Shown here one piece after another: positions 42,058 to 50,571 of a DNA stretch of 64,000 nucleotides. This DNA comes from Bradyrhizobium ottawaense (GTDB taxonomy: Bacteria; Pseudomonadota; Alphaproteobacteria; Rhizobiales; Xanthobacteraceae), in the NCBI RefSeq assembly GCF_002278135.3, contig NZ_CP029425.2:4936001-5000000 (forward strand), given 5' to 3'. Made by a program: the position numbers and the translations under genes. The notes below the pieces were generated by a model. It made no database searches, was not told where the DNA came from, and saw nothing but the letters and a program-made list of their open reading frames with translations. How positions within the stretch are numbered: the stretch's first letter is position 1; the number at the start of each line of letters is the position of its first letter.

Positions 42058-42738
42058 GTGAACACTTCCCTTTATGATCTGTCGGTATGGGTGCTTCCCC
42101 TCGTGCTCGCCATCACCTTCCACGAGGCTGCGCACGCTTTCGTCGCGGACCGGCTCGGGGACGACACGGCCTCGCAGCTCGGCCGCGTCAGCTTCAACCC
42201 GCTGCGCCACATTGACCCGTTCGGCACCGTGATCCTGCCGGCGATGCTGCTGTTCGCGCACTCGCCGTTCCTGTTCGGCTACGCCAAGCCGGTACCGGTC
42301 AACTTCCGCAAGCTGAACAACCCCAAACTGGACATGGTCTGGGTGGCATTGGCCGGGCCTGTCACCAACATCCTGCTGGCGCTTGCAGTGGCCCTCGCCT
42401 TCCACGCCCTGCCCCTTGTCCCCGCAAGCTCGGCGAAATGGGTCGCCGACAACCTCAAGAATGCGCTCATCATCAACGCCATCCTCGCGGTCTTCAACAT
42501 GATGCCGATCCCGCCGCTCGATGGCGGGCGCGTCGCGGTCGGGCTGTTGCCCCGCCCGCTCGCCATGCCGCTGGCCCGGCTCGAGCCGTTCGGGATGCTG
42601 ATCCTGATCGGCCTGTTGATCCTGCTGCCCCTTGCAGGTTCCCAGTTCGGTCTAAATCTTGATGTTATTTCAGCAATACTGCGAACGTTGACCGGTTATG
42701 TGATTCAGGCTGTTCTCCTCCTGACCGGCAATGCGTAG
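42058..42738 (+). CDS. Site-2 protease family (M50) membrane metalloprotease
   Basis: A 226-aa intramembrane metalloprotease. His22-Glu-x-x-His26 (FHEAAH) lies in the first helix and NMMPIPPLDGG with Asp155 supplies the third zinc ligand. Four to six helices are visible. It is the short YwhC/SpoIVFB-type form without a PDZ domain. It would cleave a membrane-embedded substrate. The start is GTG at 42058 because the frame before it is Arg/Ala-rich and unlike the family. A hypothetical gene follows after 44 bp. Confidence 0.9.
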   Translation: MNTSLYDLSVWVLPLVLAITFHEAAHAFVADRLGDDTASQLGRVSFNPLRHIDPFGTVILPAMLLFAHSPFLFGYAKPVPVNFRKLNNPKLDMVWVALAGPVTNILLALAVALAFHALPLVPASSAKWVADNLKNALIINAILAVFNMMPIPPLDGGRVAVGLLPRPLAMPLARLEPFGMLILIGLLILLPLAGSQFGLNLDVISAILRTLTGYVIQAVLLLTGNA

Positions 42739-42782
42739 TTGAACAGCCACCCGAACGTTAAGCCGAAGGGCCAGAGGCCGAC

Positions 42783-43223
42783 TTGGTCAAAGCTGCCGAT
42801 ATGCTGATCGCGCGACGCGCGGACACCCGCGCCCGCGCCGATTTTGCCACCTGGAAGATGATGGCCAAGCTCAATGGGGCGTCCGCGCTCCCGCCGGAGG
42901 CCCAGGAGTTTCTGGCGAGCTACCAGAACCTGCTGGCGCAGATGAGCGAGGGCGAGGCCACCGAGGCGACCATCGGTGCGATCTACAAGGCCTATTATGC
43001 CGAGATGGGCGGCGCGGGAGCCGCACCCGACGTCCGCCCTCGCCCGCCTGAAGCAGCGGCGGACAATGTTACCGCTTTCCGCCGTCCGGCGCCGAAGCCA
43101 AAGACGACCAGCTTTTTCGGGGCTGGGGCGACAGCTGGAACCCAGAAACGGCCACTCCCGGTGGCGCTGATCTTCGCCTGCCTGGTCGTCGTCTATGTCG
43201 GCATCCGGCTCTACTGGCGCTGA
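42783..43223 (+). CDS. Tail-anchored hypothetical protein
   Basis: A 146-residue protein with a helical N-terminal half (about 1-80, charged), a Pro/Ala-rich linker (about 80-120) and one C-terminal membrane helix (LPVALIFACLVVVYVGIRLY). This is a tail-anchored arrangement. The start is TTG at 42783 with AGAGG 6 bp upstream; an ATG at 42801 is possible. It overlaps the converging tonB frame by 13 nt. Function unknown. Confidence 0.6.
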   Translation: MVKAADMLIARRADTRARADFATWKMMAKLNGASALPPEAQEFLASYQNLLAQMSEGEATEATIGAIYKAYYAEMGGAGAAPDVRPRPPEAAADNVTAFRRPAPKPKTTSFFGAGATAGTQKRPLPVALIFACLVVVYVGIRLYWR

Positions 43224-44023
43224 GCGGTCTTCTTCTTTTTCGCGTCGGCCGGCGTGAAGATGATATCGACGGTCCGCTCGAACCGGTCCTCGGTCAGCCC
43301 GGCAGGCGGCTGCGGGATCGGATCCGACTTGCGGACGATCGAGACCGCGGCCGCGTCGTAGGCTGAATCCCCGGATGACTCCACCACATCCACCGACAGC
43401 ACGTTGCCCTTCCGGTTGATCGCGAAGCTCACCTTGACCTTCTGGTTATTGGGCTGCTTGCCTTCCGGATTGATCTTGTGCAGCGACAAATGCGCGCTGA
43501 TCTTGCGGTTCCAGTCGGCGGTCAGCTTCAGGATGTCCTTGCCGATGCCGATGACGGGCGCCAGCGCCTTCTCGGCCTCGCGCGCGTCCTCCTCGAGCGT
43601 CTGCCGTGCCGTCGCAACCGATTTCGGCGAGGCTTCGGCGGCCGGCGTTTCGACCGCCTGAATTTTCGGATCGTCTTCGGTCGGCTTCTTCGCGTTGTTC
43701 TCGGTCACGACGCGGTCGGGATCCTCGACCTGCTGCGACTGGTCCTTTGGAAGCTCCGTCTCCTTGGTCTCGGCCTTTTGCTCGGGAAGCGCCTGCTGCT
43801 CCTGCATCGCTTCGCTGTCGGGCCCGGGCGGCAGATCGGTTTCGGGCGCCTTGGGCGATGCCATCTCCACGGCGAATTCCGCACCGTTCGCACCCAGGCC
43901 GTCGCCGTCGTCGTCAGCGCGCAAATGAGCCAGCGCGAGCGCAGCACCACCGAGATGGAGCACGAGCGCGGCCACCGCCGCCAGGATCCAGAGCTTCCGG
44001 GATGGTCTGTGTTCGTCCGACAT
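43211..44023 (-). CDS. tonB: TonB family energy transducer
   Basis: A 270-aa TonB. One N-terminal membrane helix (about 11-32, ILAAVAALVLHLGGAALAL) carries the His in the ExbB/D-contact face. A Pro/Glu/Lys-rich periplasmic spacer (about 55-150) follows, then a C-terminal domain with VKVSFAINRKGNVLSVDVVE and the IPQPP end. It passes proton-motive energy from ExbBD to outer-membrane receptors such as the one encoded in this operon. It is the last gene of that five-gene operon. Confidence 0.9.
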   Translation of the reverse strand: MSDEHRPSRKLWILAAVAALVLHLGGAALALAHLRADDDGDGLGANGAEFAVEMASPKAPETDLPPGPDSEAMQEQQALPEQKAETKETELPKDQSQQVEDPDRVVTENNAKKPTEDDPKIQAVETPAAEASPKSVATARQTLEEDAREAEKALAPVIGIGKDILKLTADWNRKISAHLSLHKINPEGKQPNNQKVKVSFAINRKGNVLSVDVVESSGDSAYDAAAVSIVRKSDPIPQPPAGLTEDRFERTVDIIFTPADAKKKKTAQRQ

Positions 44024-44032
44024 AGCGGGCCT

Positions 44033-44488
44033 CTAAGGCTGAGCGGCGCCTGCCGCAGGCGCTCCCGGCGCGCCTTCCAGCGCCACCAGTTTCACCCGCG
44101 TATAGCCGCCTGAGCGCAGGAGCTCCATGACGCCCATCAACTCCCCGTACGGCACCGAACGATCGGCGCGCAGGAAGACGTACTTGTCCTTGCTCATGTC
44201 GGACAGTCCGTCGAGCGTCCCGATCAGCTCGGCCCGGTGAACCGGATTCTCCCCGAGGGCGAGCGTCAGATCGGGCTTGATGCTGAGATAGGTCGGCTTG
44301 TCCGGTTTCTTCTGCGGCGTCGCGCTCGACGTCGGCAGATCGATCGGCAGGTCGACCGTGGAGAGCGGAGCTGCGACCATGAAGATGATCAGCAGCACCA
44401 GGATGACGTCGATGAACGGCGTGACGTTGATGTCATGCGTTTCCGAGAAATCGTCGTCGTCATCGTTGTCTGCGAGCGAAACGCCCAT
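44033..44488 (-). CDS. exbD: Biopolymer transport protein ExbD
   Basis: A 151-aa ExbD. An acidic N-terminus (NDDDDDFSE) is followed by INVTPFIDVILVLLIIFMV, whose Asp is the essential proton-carrying residue in the single membrane helix. A periplasmic domain (about 50-151) follows. GGAGTGAGCC precedes the ATG. It lies 3 bp after exbB and 9 bp before tonB. Confidence 0.93.
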   Translation of the reverse strand: MGVSLADNDDDDDFSETHDINVTPFIDVILVLLIIFMVAAPLSTVDLPIDLPTSSATPQKKPDKPTYLSIKPDLTLALGENPVHRAELIGTLDGLSDMSKDKYVFLRADRSVPYGELMGVMELLRSGGYTRVKLVALEGAPGAPAAGAAQP

Positions 44489-44491
44489 GGC

Positions 44492-45469
44492 TCACTCCGC
44501 TGCGCGCGAATGCACGCTGCCGTGGCTGCGGTCGAGATCACGCGAGAGCAGCCGCCCCGCGGCACCCGAGGCGCGGCTGACGAGCTCGAGATAGCCCTTC
44601 GTCACGCGTGAGAAGTGGTTGTAGATGATGACCGCCGGGATCGCGGCGACGAGGCCGATCGCGGTGGCGAGCAGCGCCTCGGCGATGCCGGGCGCGACGA
44701 CCGCGAGGTTCGTGGTCTGCGACTTCGAGATGCCGATGAAGCTGTTCATGATGCCCCAGACCGTGCCAAACAGGCCGACGAAGGGCGAGGTCGAGCCGAT
44801 GGTCGCGAGCACGCCCATGCCGATGCGGATCCGCCGCGCCTCGGCGCGCACGATCTCGGAAAAGCTGGAGGCTGCGCGCTCCTTGATGCCGGCGTCGCTG
44901 GACAGGCCGGCCGACATCCGCGCCTCGCGCAGCGCCGCCGCCAGGAACGACGGCAGGATGCCCTCCTTGGCTCCGAGCGCCATCTGCGCTTCGGCGAGGG
45001 AGCGCGTCTCCGCAACCTTCTTCAGCGCCGAACGAAGCTTGGAGGATGCGACCGACAGCTCGATCGACTTGGCGATGAAGACGGTCCAGGTCATCAGCGA
45101 TGCGAAGGCGAGCCCGATCATCACCGCCTTCACGATGACGTCCGCCGACATGAACATCACCCAGGGTGACAATTCCTTCATCGCCGGCGCGATGCCAGCC
45201 GCCGCATCAGGCTTGGCGGTGGTCGAAACGGCGGCCGCGGAGGGCACCGTCGGAGCAACCGGGGTGGCTGCCGTCGAAGCCGAAGGCGCCGGGACCGCAG
45301 GCGTGGTGGCCGCGGGCGCCGCCGGAGCCGGACCGGCCGGGGCCGGCTGAGCCGTCGACTGCGCCGGTGCCGAGGGGGGTTGTGTCTGGGCCGAAACGGG
45401 GGATGCGAGCCAGGCGGCCGCCAGCATCAAGGCTGCGGCAAGGCTTGCTCTAGAGGTCATGGTCTTCAT
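44492..45469 (-). CDS. exbB: ExbB energiser with signal peptide and Pro/Ala-rich periplasmic arm
   Basis: A 325-aa MotA/TolQ/ExbB-family protein. It has an N-terminal signal peptide (about 1-27, ends SPVSAQ), then a Pro/Ala/Thr-rich periplasmic stretch (about 28-95), then three membrane helices with the conserved [20 protein letters not shown] and [20 protein letters not shown]. The long periplasmic extension is seen in alpha- and gammaproteobacterial TonB-system ExbB but not in TolQ. Its ATG overlaps the hydroxylase stop (ATGA). Confidence 0.92.
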   Translation of the reverse strand: MKTMTSRASLAAALMLAAAWLASPVSAQTQPPSAPAQSTAQPAPAGPAPAAPAATTPAVPAPSASTAATPVAPTVPSAAAVSTTAKPDAAAGIAPAMKELSPWVMFMSADVIVKAVMIGLAFASLMTWTVFIAKSIELSVASSKLRSALKKVAETRSLAEAQMALGAKEGILPSFLAAALREARMSAGLSSDAGIKERAASSFSEIVRAEARRIRIGMGVLATIGSTSPFVGLFGTVWGIMNSFIGISKSQTTNLAVVAPGIAEALLATAIGLVAAIPAVIIYNHFSRVTKGYLELVSRASGAAGRLLSRDLDRSHGSVHSRAAE

Positions 45470-46155
45470 ACTTCGGCCCAGTAGCGAATGAGGTTGTGAT
45501 AGATACCCGTCAATTTGACCGTTTCGGGATCGTCACGCCCGAGCCGGTCCACCAGCGCCTGAATCGCGGTATCGAGGTCGAAGATCATGCTCCGGGCTTG
45601 ATCGTCCCGTATCATGCTCTGAAGCCAGAAGAAAGACGCAACCCGTGTTCCCCTGGTCACCGGCGTGACGAGGTGGAGGCTGGTCGAGGGATAGAGCACG
45701 CAGTCGCCGGCTGGCAACTTGACTTCGTGCGAGCCGTAAGTGTCCTCGATCACAAGTTCGCCACCGTCGTACTCTTCCGGCTCGGCGAGAAACAGCGTCA
45801 CCGACAGGTCCGTGCGGATGCGAAGGCCGGTCAGACGGTCGCCGCGGATCGCATTGTCGACATGCAGGCCGAAATGGTGGCCGCTATCCGCCGCATAGCG
45901 GTTGAACAGCGGCGGGAAGATCTGGAGCGGAATTGCCGCCGCGATGAAGCGCGGGTTCGACGTCAGCGCCGAGATGATGTGGTTGCCGAGTTTTCGCGCG
46001 ACCTCGCTATCGGGCGGCAATTGCTCGTTGCGCTTGACCATCGCCGACTGCGCGCCGGCGGTGGACCGGCCGTCCTCCCATGCGCTGGCGTCCATGATGC
46101 GGCGGAAATCCGCCACATCATCCTTGCTGAGAACGCCAGGCAGACACGTCAACAT
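45466..46155 (-). CDS. piuC: PKHD-type Fe(II)/2-oxoglutarate hydroxylase (PiuC-like)
   Basis: A 229-aa 2OG-Fe(II) dioxygenase. Iron ligands are His98-x-Asp100 (GLHVDNAI) and His161 (SLHLVTP), with Arg171 binding 2-oxoglutarate. The length and [10 protein letters not shown] segment match PiuC/YbiX, which usually accompany siderophore receptors; its substrate there is unsettled. It begins 2 bp after the receptor stop and overlaps exbB by 4 nt. The ATG at 46155 is fixed by this spacing. Confidence 0.92.
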   Translation of the reverse strand: MLTCLPGVLSKDDVADFRRIMDASAWEDGRSTAGAQSAMVKRNEQLPPDSEVARKLGNHIISALTSNPRFIAAAIPLQIFPPLFNRYAADSGHHFGLHVDNAIRGDRLTGLRIRTDLSVTLFLAEPEEYDGGELVIEDTYGSHEVKLPAGDCVLYPSTSLHLVTPVTRGTRVASFFWLQSMIRDDQARSMIFDLDTAIQALVDRLGRDDPETVKLTGIYHNLIRYWAEV

Positions 46156-46157
46156 GA

Positions 46158-48572
46158 TCAGAACTTCGCCGTCGTGACGATGTAGAAGGCCCGGCCCGGC
46201 GCGACCGCCACGAACGGCACGGCGCTGCGATAGAACGAGTCGTAATACAGCTTGTTGGTCAGGTTCTGGGCGTAGAACTTCATGGTCCAGTTCTTGTCGA
46301 TCTTCTTCTCGACGAACGCGTCGAAGCGCCAATAGCTCGGCAGTTCGTTGGTGTTGGCCGCGAACGTGCCGCCATAGACCTTCGAGCGATACACCGCCTG
46401 TCCGCCAAGCTCCCAGCCGTCGTCGAACTTGTATTTGGTCAGCATGCTGAACGACTGATGGGCGATATTGGCAAGCTGCAGGCCGATGTTCGAGGCAACG
46501 CCGCTCTGCGTGACCTTGGACTGCATCAACACCAGGCCGCCGAAGATGCTCCAGCGATCGGTGATCTTACCCTCGGCTTCGATGTCGATGCCCTGGATCC
46601 TGTAGGCCGCGCCCGAGGTGAGCAGGCCGTTGACGGTCTCGCGCGCGTTGTCCTTGGTGGTCTGGAACAGCGCGCCGGTCACCAGCAGATGGCGATCGGC
46701 AAGCTCCCATTTGGTACCGACCTCGATCGCCTTGTTGCGCTCGGGTCCGAGCAGGATGGTCGAGTTGGCGGGAACGCCGCCGTAGTCGGTGCCGGTCGCG
46801 TCAAGCTCCGAGCCGAACGGATTGGCCGAGGTCGCGTAGGCTGCGTAGACGCTGCCGATCGACATCGGCTTGTAGACCGCGCCAACGTTGTAATTGACGA
46901 GATCGTTGTTCTGCTTGAGGTAGGCCGAGTTCGTCGACGCGCTCTGGCTGTAGCCGTCGTAGCGGATACCGCCGTTGACGATGATCGTGTCCTGCCAGTT
47001 CGCGGTGTCCATGACGTACACGCTGCTGGTGTTGACGCCATAGCGCGTCGGATTTCCGACGAGCCCCGGAATGCCGAAGGGAATGTTGGTGTATTGCGGG
47101 GAGTAGAGATTGACCCCCGTGACCGCACCGGTGCTCGTGAAGGGGCTTCCCGCCAGTTCCGAGGCGAGGCCGGCGTAGCGGTCGATCGAGATGTTCTCGT
47201 TCGAATATTCGACGCCGAACACCGCGGTGTGCTTGACCCCGCCGGTGTCGAGCTTGAACGTCGCCTCGTTCTGATTGGTCCACACGTCCACGTTCTGATA
47301 GCGGCTCTGCGCGCTCGCCGTCGTGGTCCAGAGCATCGGATTGGGGCTGGTCGTAATCGGGTTCTGCGGCAGCGTGCCGATATAGTTGAGCACCGAATGC
47401 TCGCCGCGCACCTTGCTGGTCAGCGTGATGGCCTCGTTGACCTTGTACTCGATCGTGCCGGTGCCGAAATCCTGCCGCGCCGTCTGGAAGTCGCGATTGA
47501 GGAAGCCGTACCAGTTGCCGCGCGGAATGCCGGCCGAGGTCACCGGCACATTGCCCTGCCTGTAATATGGCACGCCGAAATCCGGCAGACCGCTGAGGTC
47601 GGTGTGGACGTAGTTCGTGGTGATCTTGATGTCGCTCGTCGGGGTGTACTTGGTCGAGATGAAGGAGCCCCAGCGATTGTCGGTCACATAATTGCGGCCG
47701 GCGACGTTGGCGTCCTGGAACAGGCCGCCCGTGCGCACCGAGAAGGTGGGATCGATGACCTGGTTGACGTCGAGCGTGACGCGCTTTGTGTAGTCGGTCC
47801 CGAACTCGGTATCCATGCGCTGGAAATTGCGATCGCCCGCCTGCTTGGTGACGATGTTGATGGCGCCGCCGGCGGTGCCGCGGCCGGCATAGGAGGACGC
47901 GGGACCGCGCAGAATCTCGATCTGCTCGGTGAAGAAGTTCTCGCGGATGGACACGGCGGGATCGCGGATGCCGTCGATGAACACGTCGTTGCGCGCATCG
48001 AAGCCGCGGATGAAGAAACGGTCGCCGAACGCGTTGCCGCCCTCGCCCGAGCCCAGCGTCACGCCCGCGGTCGAGCGCCCGATCTCCTTCAGCGTCGTCG
48101 CGTTCTTGTCCTCGAGCACTTCCTTGCTGAGCACCGTGATCGACTTGGGCGTGTTCAGCATCTTCTCGGGAAACTTGCCGCTGGCCTGGACGTGGTCGAC
48201 CTTGTAGGGCGCGGCCGGATCCGCATAGGGATTGCCGTCGGGAGCGCCTGACGGTGTGGTCGGCGCCGTCTGCTGAGCCGCCTGCTCGCGCTGCGCGGCG
48301 CGGCGAATCGCATTGCGGGCGCGGACCTGCTCCGGCGAGGGCTTCGACGACGTTGGACGCGGACGTTCGACGGGAGCATCGACCGTCACCGGCGGCAGGT
48401 TCGACTGCTGCGCCTGCGCGCCGCTCGACACCGACGCCACCGCGATCAAGCTCGCAACTGCGGAGACCTTCTTGCCGGAAACGCCTGCGAACTTTTCATC
48501 CACCAGACCGAATGCTGCGACCGAACGCAACGACTTCGGTGCGACCACCTGCCCCATTACCAAACGCCCCAT
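46158..48572 (-). CDS. TonB-dependent siderophore receptor (catecholate Fiu/CirA type)
   Basis: An 804-aa outer-membrane receptor. The signal peptide sits unusually far in (about 34-54, ending in GAQAQQ) behind a 33-residue N-terminal extension. The plug domain (about 120-240) has [33 protein letters not shown] and [21 protein letters not shown] 22-strand barrel follows, ending in an aromatic residue (TTAKF). Association with PiuC suggests Fe(III)-catecholate import. It is the first gene of receptor-piuC-exbB-exbD-tonB. Three tandem iron-box-like palindromes lie 103-166 bp upstream. Confidence 0.92.
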   Translation of the reverse strand: MGRLVMGQVVAPKSLRSVAAFGLVDEKFAGVSGKKVSAVASLIAVASVSSGAQAQQSNLPPVTVDAPVERPRPTSSKPSPEQVRARNAIRRAAQREQAAQQTAPTTPSGAPDGNPYADPAAPYKVDHVQASGKFPEKMLNTPKSITVLSKEVLEDKNATTLKEIGRSTAGVTLGSGEGGNAFGDRFFIRGFDARNDVFIDGIRDPAVSIRENFFTEQIEILRGPASSYAGRGTAGGAINIVTKQAGDRNFQRMDTEFGTDYTKRVTLDVNQVIDPTFSVRTGGLFQDANVAGRNYVTDNRWGSFISTKYTPTSDIKITTNYVHTDLSGLPDFGVPYYRQGNVPVTSAGIPRGNWYGFLNRDFQTARQDFGTGTIEYKVNEAITLTSKVRGEHSVLNYIGTLPQNPITTSPNPMLWTTTASAQSRYQNVDVWTNQNEATFKLDTGGVKHTAVFGVEYSNENISIDRYAGLASELAGSPFTSTGAVTGVNLYSPQYTNIPFGIPGLVGNPTRYGVNTSSVYVMDTANWQDTIIVNGGIRYDGYSQSASTNSAYLKQNNDLVNYNVGAVYKPMSIGSVYAAYATSANPFGSELDATGTDYGGVPANSTILLGPERNKAIEVGTKWELADRHLLVTGALFQTTKDNARETVNGLLTSGAAYRIQGIDIEAEGKITDRWSIFGGLVLMQSKVTQSGVASNIGLQLANIAHQSFSMLTKYKFDDGWELGGQAVYRSKVYGGTFAANTNELPSYWRFDAFVEKKIDKNWTMKFYAQNLTNKLYYDSFYRSAVPFVAVAPGRAFYIVTTAKF

Positions 48573-48674
48573 CTTCCTGTTCGCTCATTCACTTCGACGA
48601 ACGATGAGTGTTGGTATCGACCACAAAATAGCGGGTCAATGCGAGCGCCTCGCAAGAACCCTTGAATCAATCCA

Positions 48675-48738
48675 GATCAAAACGATTCTAAACTAGAGTT
48701 TGAAATCGTTCTAAACTGAGATTGGACTCGTTCTAAGA
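48675..48738. promoter_or_regulatory. Three tandem 19-bp Irr/ICE-like iron boxes
   Basis: GATCAAAACGATTCTAAAC (48675), GTTTGAAATCGTTCTAAAC (48698) and GATTGGACTCGTTCTAAGA (48720) are related imperfect palindromes with starts 23 and 22 bp apart. All share CG(A/T)TTCTAA and read TTTAGAACGA on the other strand, like the iron control elements bound by Irr in rhizobia. They lie upstream of the siderophore receptor. Confidence 0.7.
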
Positions 48739-48781
48739 AACAGCGCCGCATGCTGTGCAATCGGCGGTTTCGCTCACAGCA

Positions 48782-49021
48782 TCAATCGCTGCTCGGTGGC
48801 TTCATCAGCGAAAACAATTCGTCGACGGTTTTCAGCGCGACGGCGCGCACGCGATCGGTGCTCTCCATGCCGACGATGTTGACTCCGTTCACGACGGCTT
48901 TGATCTCGTCCCGGAAGTCGGTGAGGAAGCGCAAGGGATCGCGCTGCTCATTGGCGACACGCGCGATCAATCCCGTGATCAGAATCTGACACGCGATCAG
49001 CTTGCCGTTCAGCTCGTCCAT
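48782..49021 (-). CDS. Small hypothetical protein near the iron-control region
   Basis: A 79-aa helical protein (MDELNGKLIACQILITGLIA, then DPLRFLTDFRDEIKAVVNGV and TVDELFSLMKP) with no membrane or export signal. The ATG at 49021 has GGAGCGCAGG upstream. Its stop is 44 bp from the nearest iron box, but it is transcribed towards the box, so it is not obviously regulated by it. Function unknown. Confidence 0.65.
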   Translation of the reverse strand: MDELNGKLIACQILITGLIARVANEQRDPLRFLTDFRDEIKAVVNGVNIVGMESTDRVRAVALKTVDELFSLMKPPSSD

Positions 49022-49299
49022 CCTGCGCTCCCTTTGTGGCGGCGCCGATATGGACGATGCCGAAATTCCTGACAACCAAAACGGCTTCCGCCCGACTTAG
49101 AACCATTCTTGTTACCGATACCGACTGGCGGCTCGGCCCGCACCATTCGGCCCGAGCACACCGTCTGGGAGTGCTGCTTGAGGTTTGCCCGCCGATCGCG
49201 TCTGCCGGGAAAATGCAGCACTGCACACCGCCGTGCCAGACCACTGCCCAGACGGTGCAAAGCTTTCCAATTGTTTAGGATTCTCAACTGATAGTGCTG

Positions 49300-49329
49300 T
49301 TTACACTGGAACTTGGCGTGTATTATACA
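49300..49329 (+). promoter_or_regulatory. Candidate promoter of the RND efflux genes (377-bp gap 49022-49398)
   Basis: TTTACA (49300) and TATACA (49324), 18 bp apart, resemble sigma-70 boxes 70-100 bp before the adaptor gene, in an AT-richer patch. The remainder of the gap shows no gene or repeat that I can support. No dedicated regulator gene is adjacent. Confidence 0.35.
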
Positions 49330-49398
49330 AACGCTTATGGAACCCTACGATTGCCCCATAATTCGTAGCTGAGGGCACAAGAGCCGACACGAGACGAT

Positions 49399-50571
49399 AT
49401 GAAAAAGTCCCGGCCGATCCTCTGGATTCTGATCATCGCGGCCGTGGCCTCCGCGGGTTACTATGGTTGGCAGAAATTCGGTGCCTCCCAGGCTGGAAAA
49501 GCCCAGACCGCCCAGAAGGGTCCGCCCCGCCCGCCCGCCGTCCCCGTCAGCGTTGCCCCGGTCCAGAAGGTCGATTTCCCAGTCTATCTGACCGGTCTGG
49601 GCACGGTTCAGGGGTTCAACACGGTGCAAGTCCGCACCCGCGTGGATGGCCAGATCGACAAGCTCGCCTTCCGCGAAGGCCAGATCGTCCAGCAGGGCGA
49701 GCTTCTGGTCTCGATCGATCCCCGTCCCTATCAAGCCACGCTCGACCAGGCCAAGGCCAAGAAGGCGCAGGACGAGGCTAGTCTGGCCAACGCCAATCTC
49801 GAGCTTCAGCGCGCCATGAAGCTCGGCGAATTCGCCACCGCCCAGCGGGTCGACACCCAGCGCTCGACCGTCGCCCAGCTCACCGCCCAGATCGCCGCCG
49901 ACGAAGCCGCGATCGCCAACGCCCAGACCCAGCTCGACTACACCCAGGTCAAGGCGCCGATCACCGGCGTCGCCGGCCTGCGCCAGGTCGACATCGGCAA
50001 CATCGTCAACGCCTCGACGCAGACGGGCATCGTCACGATCTCGCAGGTCGAGCCGATCTCCGTGATCTTCACCGCACCGGAAGACCAGCTGCCCTATATC
50101 ACCGAAGGGCAGAAGAGCGGCGCGCTCAAGGTGATCGCCTTCACCACCGACGGCAAGAAGACGCTGGCCGAGGGCAAGCTTGCGGTCATCAACAACCAGG
50201 TCGACACCAGCAGCGGAACGATCCGGCTCAAGGCGGTGTTCGACAACAAGGACCACACGCTGTGGCCGGGTCAGTCGGTCTCGACGCGGCTTCTGGTGCG
50301 GACGCTGAAGGATGCGACCGTGGTTCCGGATGACGCGGTCCAGCATTCGACCAACGGCCTCTACGCCTATACCGTCAATCAGGACAACAAGGCCGAGGTG
50401 CACAAGGTCAAGGTCAGCTACGCCATCGACGGACATTCGGTCATCGAAGAAGGGCTGAGCGCCGGTCAGCAGGTGATCACCGGCGGCCAGTTCAAGGTGC
50501 AGCCCGGAAGCCTCGTCTCGACGACGGTGGCGAGTTCGAACCCGGCCCAGAACAAGGTACGACAGGAATGA
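49399..50571 (+). CDS. RND efflux periplasmic adaptor (MdtA/HlyD type)
   Basis: A 390-aa membrane-fusion protein. An N-terminal anchor helix (WILIIAAVASAGYYGW, about residues 9-24) is followed by a Pro-rich linker, a biotinyl-lipoyl domain (VRTRVDGQIDKLAFREGQIV), a coiled-coil hairpin (about 115-180) and beta-barrel domains (ITGVAGLRQVDIGNIV). It links the inner-membrane pump to an outer-membrane channel. Its stop overlaps the pump gene (ATGA). No outer-membrane factor gene is next to the pair, so a TolC-like channel elsewhere is needed. Confidence 0.92.
   Translation: MKKSRPILWILIIAAVASAGYYGWQKFGASQAGKAQTAQKGPPRPPAVPVSVAPVQKVDFPVYLTGLGTVQGFNTVQVRTRVDGQIDKLAFREGQIVQQGELLVSIDPRPYQATLDQAKAKKAQDEASLANANLELQRAMKLGEFATAQRVDTQRSTVAQLTAQIAADEAAIANAQTQLDYTQVKAPITGVAGLRQVDIGNIVNASTQTGIVTISQVEPISVIFTAPEDQLPYITEGQKSGALKVIAFTTDGKKTLAEGKLAVINNQVDTSSGTIRLKAVFDNKDHTLWPGQSVSTRLLVRTLKDATVVPDDAVQHSTNGLYAYTVNQDNKAEVHKVKVSYAIDGHSVIEEGLSAGQQVITGGQFKVQPGSLVSTTVASSNPAQNKVRQE

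Noticed and set aside
46458..48251. A 597-codon plus-strand frame opposite the siderophore receptor
   Set aside because: It shadows a full-length TonB-dependent receptor with plug and barrel motifs; no independent evidence supports it.
48675..48738. Regularly spaced repeats as a mini-CRISPR array
   Set aside because: Units are only 19 bp, diverge from each other, have 3-4 bp between them and are palindromic regulatory sites; no cas genes are near.
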